A stretch of 64,000 bases of DNA from an uncultured Chloroflexota bacterium (GTDB lineage Bacteria; Chloroflexota; Anaerolineae; Anaerolineales; Anaerolineaceae), in assembly GCA_902791025.1 (NCBI GenBank), contig CADATZ010000011.1:19575-83574 (forward strand), given 5' to 3'. Shown here one piece after another: positions 8,985 to 17,134 of the stretch. A program made the translations under genes and the position numbers. Under the pieces are notes generated by a model. That model searched no databases. It saw only the letters and a program-made list of their open reading frames with translations, and had not been told where the DNA came from. Each line of letters starts with the position of its first letter. Positions within the stretch are counted from its first letter, which is position 1.

Positions 8985-9365
8985 TTTCCCCTCCGCCTTT
9001 GCCGTAAAGCGGGCATTATTGATAATGAACCGTTCATGAATCCCCTCCCCGATGGTTTCAACCTCATCATGCAGGAGAACATGGAAGCGGATCATCCGTC
9101 CTTCCACGGCAATGATCTCGCAATCACAGCGGTACTTCATTCCGACCGGAGTAGGAGCGAGATGTCGGATATTCACCAGTGTTCCGACCGTGCCCATCCC
9201 CTCATCCAGGAGAGGATCGACAAGGTTTTTGCAGGTTCGTTCCGCATTGCAGATCAGCATCGGCGTAGCCAGAATGTGCAGGCCGCCACTGTCGAATTTT
9301 ATGGCGGTATCCTGCTCTCTGACAATATATTCTTCCATAGATTTCAGTCCAGTTTCAATGTTCAT
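8967..9365 (-). CDS. Hotdog-fold thioesterase (fluoroacetyl-CoA thioesterase-like)
   Basis: This 132-residue protein matches short single-domain hotdog thioesterases of the FlK type. It has TPMLICNAERTCKNLVDPLL (the helix and catalytic segment, with a Glu/Thr pair), GTLVNIRHLAPTPVGMKYRC (central strand) and the terminal ERFIINNARF. Such enzymes hydrolyse acyl-CoA thioesters or serve as housekeeping CoA-release enzymes. Two ATGs are adjacent; the second (9365) is better placed behind AAAGGAT. The final codons and the TAG fall in a heptamer array. It has no obvious operon partner. Confidence 0.82.
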   Translation of the reverse strand: MNIETGLKSMEEYIVREQDTAIKFDSGGLHILATPMLICNAERTCKNLVDPLLDEGMGTVGTLVNIRHLAPTPVGMKYRCDCEIIAVEGRMIRFHVLLHDEVETIGEGIHERFIINNARFTAKAEGKSGSSK

Positions 9366-9383
9366 CATTTATCCTTTGCAACT

Positions 9384-9475
9384 GCTTAGTACGGCGCACA
9401 TGGGGACTGGCATCTTGTGCGGCGCAGCCCGCACGAGTGTGCCAGTCCCCATGTGCGGCGCTGCCGATTCTGAAT
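9384..9475. mobile_element. 92-bp MITE/REP-like element, copy 2 (reverse type)
   Basis: The 61-bp core (9396-9456) runs from GCACATGGGGAC to GTCCCCATGTGC as a long hairpin. Terminal repeats GCTTAGTAC (9384-9392) and ATTCTGAAT (9467-9475) are partly decayed. It lies just upstream of the thioesterase start codon. Confidence 0.85.
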
Positions 9476-9584
9476 CGTTCCCATTTTTCTTCAATATTAA
9501 TTCCCGTCCTGAATTTTAAACCATTCTGCCCAATTGACGCTGCATGGGTGACAGCCATCAGCAGTGGGGTGAGAGATGCATCCG

Positions 9585-9600
9585 GCTGAACCGGTTCAGC
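9585..9600. terminator. 16-bp palindrome downstream of the C39 lipoprotein gene
   Basis: GCTGAACCGGTTCAGC is a perfect palindrome abutting the stop codon of the minus-strand gene at 9601. No T tract follows on either strand, so it may stabilise the 3' end or act as a protein site rather than terminate. The stretch 9476-9584 shows nothing else. Confidence 0.35.
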
Positions 9601-10488
9601 TCATCGCCGGTACAGAAAGACATACCAGGGGATGAACAGTTCATTTTCCCTGCGCAGCTCCGGATAGGGAACGATGAAAAAGAAGGCGCGCTGACGGAAT
9701 TCCCAGTCGTTCTGTGCGTAATTCAGCTTCCAGATACTGTCAAACTGCTCATAAGGCATTTCGAGCGTTCCACCGATCTGCCACGGGTCCAGCAGGTGGA
9801 CGATATCCGCATCCGGATCATATCCGGTGAGGACAGCCATGTGACTGGAACCGGCAGGTGTCCAGTTCACTCTTGTGAGGATAAGAATCGGACCGTAGCG
9901 CTCAAGGGCCGCGAGCAGTTCCTCTTTGGAGCTGTTTTCACGGACGCCGAGATAATAATCCATGAGCTGCAGGTCATCTTCCGTGTCGAGAATGTTCAGC
10001 CCTGTGCGGACATTGAATTGGCCCTGGTAGACGTTCTGGTTGATCAGTGCCTGAGCACCCATCGTTGGATATTCCTCTTTGTATGCATGCCAAAAATCCA
10101 ACACCATCTGGACGCAGGCTGCGGTACACCCGGTGGTGATCTCGCTGCCATTAAACTTCAACCCATATTGACTGACGAACCGGGGTTCATACCACAGGGA
10201 GCCGTGAAAGTATTCCGGACCGAGTGTAGGAGTGGGCGAGGGACCGAAGGTTGCGGTAGTAGTCAGCGTTGGAACGGGTGATGGCGTGGCGGTCGGTTCA
10301 GGTGTGGCGGTTGGGAGCGGTGTGTCGCTGGGATGCAGTGCCTCTTCCGTGAGTGTGCAGGCTGCGGCTGTCATTTGCGCGGATTTTGTCTGTACGACTG
10401 GCGATCTGGGCCGCGGCAGTGCACACCCACTGATGGACAAGAAGAGGATCAGAATGACAGGCAGAAAAGAGGAAAGCTGTTTTTTCAT
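9601..10488 (-). CDS. C39-like cysteine peptidase lipoprotein
   Basis: A lipoprotein signal peptide with lipobox SISGC is followed by a Pro/Thr-rich linker (TPLPTATPEPTATPSPVP), a style common in Anaerolineae envelope proteins. The remaining about 190 residues form a C39-like papain-fold domain with the catalytic Cys in GCTAACVQMVLDFW, the His in SSHMAVLTGYDPD and the Asp in VHLLDPW. It should be exported and lipid-anchored, processing peptides or cell-surface proteins. I use the ATG at 10488; an in-frame TTG two codons upstream is possible. No substrate gene such as a bacteriocin is adjacent. Confidence 0.85.
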   Translation of the reverse strand: MKKQLSSFLPVILILFLSISGCALPRPRSPVVQTKSAQMTAAACTLTEEALHPSDTPLPTATPEPTATPSPVPTLTTTATFGPSPTPTLGPEYFHGSLWYEPRFVSQYGLKFNGSEITTGCTAACVQMVLDFWHAYKEEYPTMGAQALINQNVYQGQFNVRTGLNILDTEDDLQLMDYYLGVRENSSKEELLAALERYGPILILTRVNWTPAGSSHMAVLTGYDPDADIVHLLDPWQIGGTLEMPYEQFDSIWKLNYAQNDWEFRQRAFFFIVPYPELRRENELFIPWYVFLYRR

Positions 10489-10506
10489 TTGCAATAAGAG
10501 AAACGG

Positions 10507-11688
10507 TCAGCTGCTCAGCTGCGGTTGACCGTAATCAAACAGTGTGATATTAATATCGATAATATCGTATTGCCGGCTTTCCACGAAGTAAGAGATGATA
10601 AGATCGAATGTGTCGTTTGGGGAGAGGGTATATCCTGCACGGGAAAGCAGGTCCAGCATTTCCGGCATACTCAGGTGCAGCGCGACGCCATAGGCGATGG
10701 CTGTGATCTTTTTTGGATGGTAATTGACGTTGCAGCGGAGCTTGGAGAAATTCTTGCGGTTCCCGTTGGCGCGTTTGTAGACAGTCACGTCGTCCAGTCC
10801 CCGTTCATCGATCAGCTTGAACAGCCGTTCCTGAAAGGTATCTTCCTTTTTGCTGAGCAGCTCAGCCAGTGATTTTCTTTGCCTCCCGGCTCCTGACATC
10901 GGCGCAAACATCGCGTCAGATGGCTCCTGTGGCGTTTTACGAGACCGCTGAAACAGGTCTTTGATTCCGGATTTACGGGAAGGCGCGGACTTTGGTTCTG
11001 GTGCGGAAAAACAATCGACTATATCATCGAGCTTCTCGGGCAGCGCATCCGTTGACGCCATTTCGCATTTTTCTTCCCAGAGGAGCCTGTCTTCCTGCAT
11101 TCTGCGGGACCTGTCAATTCCCGGCTGATTTCTCCCGTATTCTGCTGTCCGCAGCCTTCCGACAGTGTGTTCATCAATGTATTTATCGATTTCACCGACG
11201 AGTTTCTCCGAAAGCGCAACGGTTTTCCGGTCGAAGACGACGAGAGTGATATCCATATCATTCGTCAGGAGGAATTTCCCGATTTCCTTGAGCGCGATGT
11301 CCAGTGCCTCATCCTTCGGGAATCCGTATGTGCCTGTGGCGATCATTGGGAAGGCGATGCTTTCGCATCCAAGTTCCGCTGCCAGGGTAAGAGCGTTGAC
11401 ATAACAGCTGTGCAGGATTTCCCGTTCCCCGTGAGCACCGTCGATCCAGACAGGCCCGACCGTATGGATGATATATTTGGCGTTGAGGTCAAAAGCCGGT
11501 GTGCTGACTGCATTTCCCGGAGCAATATTACCGATCTTTCTGCGTTCTGCGAGCAGCTGGTTTTCACCGGCGGCACGATAAACCGCGCTGTCTGTTCCTC
11601 CGCCGATCACTGGTCTGGGGTTCGCTGTGTTGACGATGGCGTCTGCTTTTACTTTGGTAATATCATTGCGGATAATCTGAAACGGCAT
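10507..11688 (-). CDS. Macro-domain protein with a C-terminal regulator-like domain
   Basis: The start at 11688 has AGGAGG 4 nt upstream; the product is about 393 residues. Residues 1-165 form a macro domain, with DAIVNTANPRPVIGGGTD, HTVGPVW and FPMIATGTYGFP, the ADP-ribose-binding motifs of the ymdB-like deacetylase group. After a Lys/Arg-rich linker, the last about 120 residues (DDVTVYKRANGNRKNFSKLR onward) look like a helical domain resembling XRE-type DNA-binding modules fused to macro domains in other anaerobes. It probably removes ADP-ribose adducts or senses ADP-ribose derivatives. Regulation and target are unknown. Confidence 0.82.
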   Translation of the reverse strand: MPFQIIRNDITKVKADAIVNTANPRPVIGGGTDSAVYRAAGENQLLAERRKIGNIAPGNAVSTPAFDLNAKYIIHTVGPVWIDGAHGEREILHSCYVNALTLAAELGCESIAFPMIATGTYGFPKDEALDIALKEIGKFLLTNDMDITLVVFDRKTVALSEKLVGEIDKYIDEHTVGRLRTAEYGRNQPGIDRSRRMQEDRLLWEEKCEMASTDALPEKLDDIVDCFSAPEPKSAPSRKSGIKDLFQRSRKTPQEPSDAMFAPMSGAGRQRKSLAELLSKKEDTFQERLFKLIDERGLDDVTVYKRANGNRKNFSKLRCNVNYHPKKITAIAYGVALHLSMPEMLDLLSRAGYTLSPNDTFDLIISYFVESRQYDIIDINITLFDYGQPQLSS

Positions 11689-11823
11689 CTGACCTCCTGT
11701 TCTATTGTTCATAGAGACAAATCAGCGTGCTGATTCCCCGCTGCGCTGCTGTGATATGAACATCAACCTTTGACTTTAAATTATAAATGCTTTTTCAGAA
11801 TGGTCAAATGATGGATTTGTCAT

Positions 11824-11862
11824 GGGGGCAGGGGACAGTCGCCTTGCGGCAACAGTCCCTGA
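11824..11862 (-). terminator. Hairpin after the repeat-rich protein gene
   Basis: CAGGGGACAGTCGCC pairs imperfectly with GGCAACAGTCCCTG around a TTGC loop, immediately after the stop of the minus-strand gene at 11863. There is no T tract. The rest of 11689-11823 holds no further signal that I can see. Confidence 0.4.
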
Positions 11863-13236
11863 TCACTGGAGGTAAGGATACATCTGTTTACACTGTGCGC
11901 GGATGTCTGCTGCCATCTCCGGAAAATCCCTGTCAAATTCCTGATCTCTGGCAAGTGTGATGATCTCATCGACCGTGAAGGTAAATGCGGTTTCGTTGGG
12001 GTCCGCTAAAGGATCCGGTTTGCTCCGAACCGCAGCCTTTTGGAGAATTTCGGCATACTTTGGCGGTTCGGTCAAAAGATGCGGCCTTGGCGGTTTGTCT
12101 GTTCCAGTTTCTCCGTTTTTACCTGTTGTCTGTTGTTCAGTTCCCGTTTTCTCGTTTTCGACTGCCGCCTGAGGATTGGTTTTCGTTTCCTCATTTTTGA
12201 CTGCTGTTTGAGGATTGGTTTTCGTTTCCTCATTTTCGACTGCTGATTGAGGATTGGTTTTCGTTTCCTCATTTTCGGCTGCCACCTGAGGATTGGTTTC
12301 CGTTTTCTCGTTTTCGGGTGCCGCCTGAGGATTGGTCTCCGTTTCCTTGATTTCTGCTGCCGTCTGAGGATTGATTTCCGTTTTCTTGATTTCGGCTGCT
12401 GCCTCGAGCTTGCTTTCCGTTTCTTCATTTCCGGTTGTGATATGGGAGTCTGTTCTCAAGATCTGAGAATCCAAATCTGAATGTTGTACAGCAGCTTCCT
12501 TATCTGCACGCTGAACTCCGCACGGTGAACTCTCTTGCTTATCAGAACTCTTTTTTGTATTCTGACCTTCGATCACTGCCTGCTGTGCGGAAAAAGCGCG
12601 TGCCTTCTGAAAAGAAGCCGGTTCCAGATTTTTTCTATTAAAATCTCTGTTCCAGCTTTTTTCGGAAAAAGCCAGACCATTGATCACAGGATCGTAATTC
12701 TCTTTTTCATCGTACCAGCGGTTCATGTTGTACTTATGGATACGGACCTCGGTGGAGCGCAGCCGGTTCAGCAGATTGTAATAGCGGAACTCCATGGAAA
12801 GCAAATCGTCATCGACCTCGCCGCTCTTTTCCTGAATATATTCGCTGAGAGCGCGGTCTATTTTGCGGTAATGATAGGATGCCATGCGGAAGAGCTTGTC
12901 AGTAGTGAGCTGGCCGAGATCGGGAAGCTCATGATTCTTTCCTTCCAGAGCGATCTTCGTCATGCAGCCGGAGGCGAGAAATTTGATGCCCTGCTCCAGC
13001 TGTCCGACGGCTTTGAGATATTGGGAAGATTTGCGGTTGTATTTGACGGCGAGGTTAAAGACGGACTCGACCTTGTCCAGCATCAGTTTGGACTGGTCGT
13101 TGAAGCTTACCGGGTCGGTGCTGTAGTCATCGAATGCTTCGAACGGCAGCGCGATTTCAGAATCATTGCTGTTTTCTTTCACAGCGGTATCCAGAAATCC
13201 GTTGATCTCGTTCAAAAGCTTTTCGCCGTTTGCCAT
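11863..13236 (-). CDS. Unknown protein with helical N-terminal domain and 13-residue repeats
   Basis: The 457-residue product has no signal peptide. Residues 1-240 are mostly helical and charged and are not recognised. Residues about 270-390 consist of roughly eight 13-residue repeats (AAEIKKTEINPQT, AVENEETKTNPQA and variants), rich in Glu, Lys, Thr, Asn and Gln. The last about 70 residues (FTVDEIITLARDQEFDRDFP onward) form another compact helical region. The ribosome site is AAAGGAAAA. It precedes the macro-domain gene on the same strand at a distance of about 175 nt. The repeat block probably acts as a flexible linker whose length can change. Confidence 0.6.
   Translation of the reverse strand: MANGEKLLNEINGFLDTAVKENSNDSEIALPFEAFDDYSTDPVSFNDQSKLMLDKVESVFNLAVKYNRKSSQYLKAVGQLEQGIKFLASGCMTKIALEGKNHELPDLGQLTTDKLFRMASYHYRKIDRALSEYIQEKSGEVDDDLLSMEFRYYNLLNRLRSTEVRIHKYNMNRWYDEKENYDPVINGLAFSEKSWNRDFNRKNLEPASFQKARAFSAQQAVIEGQNTKKSSDKQESSPCGVQRADKEAAVQHSDLDSQILRTDSHITTGNEETESKLEAAAEIKKTEINPQTAAEIKETETNPQAAPENEKTETNPQVAAENEETKTNPQSAVENEETKTNPQTAVKNEETKTNPQAAVENEKTGTEQQTTGKNGETGTDKPPRPHLLTEPPKYAEILQKAAVRSKPDPLADPNETAFTFTVDEIITLARDQEFDRDFPEMAADIRAQCKQMYPYLQ
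12130..12420 (-). repeat. 39-bp coding minisatellite
   Basis: About seven direct copies of a 39-bp unit encode the 13-residue repeats of the surrounding gene. Copies in the centre are nearly identical, while those at the edges differ more, as in an array that expands from the middle. The unit length keeps the frame. Confidence 0.85.
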
Positions 13237-13271
13237 TTTTCCTTTTCCCTTTATCGGGAGCTGTCCCGATC

Positions 13272-13363
13272 ACTAAGAACGGAGCACATGGAGACTGGCA
13301 TCTTGTGTCGTAAAACCGACACAAGTGTGCCTGTACCCAAGTGCGTCACTCCAGTTACTGAAT
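13272..13363. mobile_element. 92-bp MITE/REP-like element, copy 3 (reverse type)
   Basis: Core 13284-13344 begins with GGAG-CACATGGAGACTGG and ends with GTGCGTC. Terminal repeats ACTAAGAAC and GTTACTGAAT flank it. It sits between the WYL regulator terminator and the start of the repeat-rich gene. Confidence 0.85.
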
Positions 13364-13400
13364 AACAGTTACTGATATTCAAAGTATACACAAAACTTAA

Positions 13401-13428
13401 AATAAAAAAACCGCCAATATTGGCGGTT
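13401..13428 (-). terminator. Rho-independent terminator of the WYL regulator gene
   Basis: AACCGCCA and TGGCGGTT form a perfect palindrome (13409-13428). On the minus strand it is followed by a run of eight T. It is 40 nt after the stop at 13469. Confidence 0.85.
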
Positions 13429-13468
13429 GACAAATGTTCAGTTTTGTGGTAATACTGGTGGCTTTTTG

Positions 13469-14476
13469 TTATTCCGACTCTTCTATCCCATACTGCGTGG
13501 CGAGATTTTTAATTTCGGACCGCATCAGGGAAACAACCTCATCCGGTCCGGTGATCTTCACCTTCCCGCCCAGGGCCAGGATCCATCCCAGAAACTGGTT
13601 GCTCACGGAGACGGCTGCCTTTGTGCGGAAATGGTCCTCATCGACCGGTTCGATGGGAATATCTTTACCGAAGCGGTCAATCAAAACACTGACCATTGCG
13701 TTCTGGGCTTCCATGGTGACTTCGGTTTCCTCTCCGGCAAACATTCCAAAGAGGGAGCGGGAGTAATGCCCCATATCAAACTGCCGGAATTGTTCTTTCC
13801 CTTCCCGGCTCTCTTCTGTAAGGGATATATTCATCATTTTGTCCACTCGGAAGTGCTTGATGCGTCCATCCAGAGCATCAAAGGCGACCAGATAGTAGTT
13901 TCCATCGCTCCACATCAGTGCCCAGGGGCTGATCTGATACCATTCTCCCTTTCTGCGGTAGACCTGCTTTTTTTGTATGTCCCAATTGAAATATTTGAAG
14001 CGGATCTGCCGGTCGGTGCCAATGGCCTCGTAAATAGCGTCGACGTTGTAGTAGATGCTTTCGTTCATGGTTTTGATACGACCGGCGATGAAGACCTGAC
14101 GATGCAGTTTTTTTGCTTCATATTTACTGACCATGGTCTCGAGTTTTTTGATCAGCTGGGCTGATTTTTTGTTGGTGATGGCTTTTGCGGACTGAACTGC
14201 GTCGACCAGCATTTTCATCTCCGGCAGCTCGAACAGTCGCTCTCCCATGTGATAGTAATAATTCCTGCCGACTTTTTCCAGAAGAATATCGAAGCCGAAA
14301 TCCCGGAGTTCTACGATGTCGGTATAGATCGTTTTCCTGTCGGCGTTGACACCGCAAGCCTCCAGTTTTTTCAGAATGTCACGCATTGTGAGAAAATGGC
14401 TGTCATCCGTCTCCTCCGAGAGAATTTTCAGCAGATAAAGCAGTTTTTGTTTTTGGTGTATGCCCTTGCGTTCCAT
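13469..14476 (-). CDS. WYL-domain transcriptional regulator
   Basis: At 335 residues this has family length. The N-terminus (about 1-70) is a winged helix-turn-helix (RDILKKLEACGVNADRKTIY), the middle is the WYL domain with YRRKGEWYQISPWALMWSDG and NYYLVAFDALDGRIKHFRVD, and the C-terminus is the WCX extension. WYL proteins sense small ligands or nucleic acids and regulate DNA damage, defence or metabolism. The gene stands alone between two MITE copies, with the ribosome site AAAGGAG at its start. No target can be named; no defence genes are adjacent. Confidence 0.88.
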   Translation of the reverse strand: MERKGIHQKQKLLYLLKILSEETDDSHFLTMRDILKKLEACGVNADRKTIYTDIVELRDFGFDILLEKVGRNYYYHMGERLFELPEMKMLVDAVQSAKAITNKKSAQLIKKLETMVSKYEAKKLHRQVFIAGRIKTMNESIYYNVDAIYEAIGTDRQIRFKYFNWDIQKKQVYRRKGEWYQISPWALMWSDGNYYLVAFDALDGRIKHFRVDKMMNISLTEESREGKEQFRQFDMGHYSRSLFGMFAGEETEVTMEAQNAMVSVLIDRFGKDIPIEPVDEDHFRTKAAVSVSNQFLGWILALGGKVKITGPDEVVSLMRSEIKNLATQYGIEESE

Positions 14477-14501
14477 GCTTCGTCTCCTTTGACTTGTATC
14501 T

Positions 14502-14593
14502 ATTTATACCGAAGCACACGGGGACTGGCATTTTGTGCGGCACAGCCCGCACAAGTGTGCCTGTCCTCATGTGCGTCATTCAGGTTTTGAACC
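14502..14593. mobile_element. 92-bp MITE/REP-like element, copy 4 (reverse type)
   Basis: Core 14514-14574 (GCACACGGGGACTGGCA to CCTCATGTGC) with decayed terminal repeats ATTTATACC and GTTTTGAAC. It fills the space between the WYL gene start and the GH94 gene end. Confidence 0.8.
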
Positions 14594-14597
14594 TTTT

Positions 14598-17009
14598 TTA
14601 CATTATCATTTCAATTTCGGTAACTTCCGTCATCAAAGCTTCCGGAATGTAGTTTCCTTCGATTTCCCTGCCGTTGACCTTCATACAGGTGCAGCCGCTC
14701 TCCCTGCCGTCCGGGTTGGAGATGTGAATGTTCAGCGTTTTTCCGCGGAAGATCTTTTGAATTTCAAGATTCTGCCAATCAGACGGAATGGATGGCGCAA
14801 TTTTGATGCCGCGCAGATCGGGTCTCAGACCGAGGATCCCTTCCACACTCCCGACCATCATGGTAGAGGCAGTCCCCGTCAGCCAGTGCACATGAGAGCG
14901 GCCATGATTGGGGCTGTCAGGGCCTTCTGTGAATTGCCCATAGCAGTAAGGTTCGATACCGCGGATTTCCGCCCGGTCGTTTTGGGCAGCCGGCGAATTC
15001 TCGATGTAATATTCAAAAGCACGGTTCCCATGTCCGAGCAGCGACTCCGCCAGCACAAGCCAGCCCTGGGATTGCGAAAAGATCCCGGCGTTTTCCTTCG
15101 CTCCCTGATTGTAGATCACTGCCAGTGCACCCGGAAAAGCATCAGCGTGATAAGGCGGATCCATCAGCACGGCGCCATAAGCGGAATTTAGCCGCTCATA
15201 TACATTTTTCATGGACAGTTCTGCCTGATCCTTATCCGCCAGACCGCTGATCACCGCCCAGCTCTGCGGATTGAGCCACAGGTTTGCTTCCGGAGCGGTG
15301 CGTTCGCCGATTTTTTCTCCGTCTTCGGTGTATCCTCTGATAAAGCGGTCCTGATCCCAGCAGAGCCGGTTGATCTTTTCCTTCATCCGGTTGGTTTCCG
15401 TTTCGAGCCAGTGAGTGTATGGCACATCGTCTTTTGATGCCGCGAAGATTGCCATGGTCCGCAGCGCATAGTAGAACTGCAGAGCGACAAAAGAGGATTC
15501 CCCGGCAGCTCCCAGCCGCAGACAGTCATTCCAGTCTGCATACAGCCCGGCCGGCATTCCGTGAGGTCCCATGTGGTTTTCGGAAAATTGGATGGCGCGT
15601 TTCAGGTGTTCGTAAACCGTTCCCTTGTCTTTATTGGCAAAGGGGATCTCTTCATCCAGAAAATCGATATTTCCGGTCTCGGCGATATATTTATAAACGG
15701 TCGGGAACAGCCACAGCGCGTCATCCGCGCGGTAGGCCGGGTGGCCGGTTTCTTTTACGTAGGATTCATCATCCGGAGTGTCTTCATGTCCGGCGTTGTG
15801 CGTGAATTTGACCAGCGGCAGTCCGCCTCCGTGAGCGACCTGCGCTGAAAGCATAAAGCGGATCTTTTCCGCTGCCATTTCGGGCGCCAGGTGGATGATT
15901 CCCTGAATATCCTGCACGGTATCCCGGTAGCCGTACCCGTTGCGCAGTCCGCAGTATGTGAAAGAGGCAGCCCGGGACCAGATGAATGTCATGTAACAGT
16001 TGTAGGCGTTCCAGGTGTTGATCATGGTGTCGAATTCCGGACAGGGTGTTTTGACCTGCAGCCCATTGAAACGATCACTCCAGAGAGTCTTCAATTGTTG
16101 GATCTCTTCCTCACACTTTTCTGTAGATTGCGTATAGTTGTTGAAAATAGCGATTTGTTCCGCGAGATCTTTTTCTCCCAGCAGAAAAGCAAAGGTTTTT
16201 GTCTCGCCGGGAGCTAAAGCAACCTCAGCAGATAACGCGCCGCAGCTGTTGCCGCAGTAATTGGCTTTATTGCCGAGATTTCCTTCTTCTATTCCGATTG
16301 GATTTGCATAGGTACGATAATTTCCCAGGAATTTTGCCTTGTCCCCGCACCATGAAGATATGACTGTTCCGGCCAGGGCAAAGAAGCGTTCGGTGACCTT
16401 TTTGTCATCCACCCGTTCGTCATTCTGCAGCGCGTCCAGATTGCCGTGCAGCTGCTGACGGATAATACCGTCTGAATAGCGGGTTCTGGTGACAAACTGG
16501 GAGTACTGCAGATTGATCTGGTCCTGTTCGTAATTGCCGTGGCTGGTGAATTCTGCGTATCCGGTGATGGTCAGTTTCCGCTCATGGTCACCGGTATTGG
16601 TTACAGAAAAGAGCCAGACTTCATATTCCTTTCCCATGGGAACGTAATAGGATGCCTGACTGTGAATTCCGCTGTAGTCCGCGGCGATGCGGGTATAACC
16701 CGTGCCGTGACGGATCTCCGTCTTGAAGCTGCTGAGCGGTTTGGCGACCGGCTGCCAGGAGGCAGACCAGTAGTCTCCCGTTTCGTTATCGCGGAGGTAA
16801 ATGTAGCGTCCCGGTTGGTCAAATTGGTTGAAAACATAGCGCAGGATGCGGCCGTTGGCACCGGACTTTTTAAAGCTGTATCCGCCGGCATTGGCTGAAA
16901 TGATGGCACCGTATTCCGGCGAACCCAAATAATTTGCCCAGGGCATCGGTGTGTCCGGTCGTGTGATCACATATTCACGGGTTTTCTCATCAAAATATCC
17001 GTATTGCAT
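14598..17009 (-). CDS. GH94 glycoside phosphorylase, probably cellobiose phosphorylase
   Basis: The 803-residue protein has the length of cellobiose phosphorylases (about 800-820). It begins MQYGYFDEKTREYVITRPDT, resembling that group, and carries the catalytic-acid segment YADWNDCLRLG (DWND at 492-495), plus NGYGYRDTVQDIQG and HAGHED-like phosphate/substrate segments. GH94 enzymes cleave beta-1,4-glucobiose with phosphate to glucose 1-phosphate and glucose in the cytoplasm, saving ATP during cellulose-derived sugar use. There is no signal peptide. The ribosome site GGAGGACAAC is strong. Cellodextrin phosphorylase or another beta-glucan specificity is possible. No sugar transporter is adjacent. 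Confidence 0.85.
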   Translation of the reverse strand: MQYGYFDEKTREYVITRPDTPMPWANYLGSPEYGAIISANAGGYSFKKSGANGRILRYVFNQFDQPGRYIYLRDNETGDYWSASWQPVAKPLSSFKTEIRHGTGYTRIAADYSGIHSQASYYVPMGKEYEVWLFSVTNTGDHERKLTITGYAEFTSHGNYEQDQINLQYSQFVTRTRYSDGIIRQQLHGNLDALQNDERVDDKKVTERFFALAGTVISSWCGDKAKFLGNYRTYANPIGIEEGNLGNKANYCGNSCGALSAEVALAPGETKTFAFLLGEKDLAEQIAIFNNYTQSTEKCEEEIQQLKTLWSDRFNGLQVKTPCPEFDTMINTWNAYNCYMTFIWSRAASFTYCGLRNGYGYRDTVQDIQGIIHLAPEMAAEKIRFMLSAQVAHGGGLPLVKFTHNAGHEDTPDDESYVKETGHPAYRADDALWLFPTVYKYIAETGNIDFLDEEIPFANKDKGTVYEHLKRAIQFSENHMGPHGMPAGLYADWNDCLRLGAAGESSFVALQFYYALRTMAIFAASKDDVPYTHWLETETNRMKEKINRLCWDQDRFIRGYTEDGEKIGERTAPEANLWLNPQSWAVISGLADKDQAELSMKNVYERLNSAYGAVLMDPPYHADAFPGALAVIYNQGAKENAGIFSQSQGWLVLAESLLGHGNRAFEYYIENSPAAQNDRAEIRGIEPYCYGQFTEGPDSPNHGRSHVHWLTGTASTMMVGSVEGILGLRPDLRGIKIAPSIPSDWQNLEIQKIFRGKTLNIHISNPDGRESGCTCMKVNGREIEGNYIPEALMTEVTEIEMIM

Positions 17010-17104
17010 GTTGTCCTCCTGCGTATGTCAGTAATATGATGAGTTTATTATATGCCAGATTACCTGATCAGGCTTATAAACGAATGTCACAGGTTTATTC
17101 TGAC

Positions 17105-17128
17105 AAAAAAGCAGCCCGGATAGGCTGC
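17105..17128 (-). terminator. Rho-independent terminator of the phosphonate operon
   Basis: GCAGCC and GGCTGC form the stem (17111-17128). On the minus strand six T follow (17105-17110). It lies 7 nt beyond the stop of the decarboxylase gene. Confidence 0.85.
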
Positions 17129-17134
17129 CTGTTT

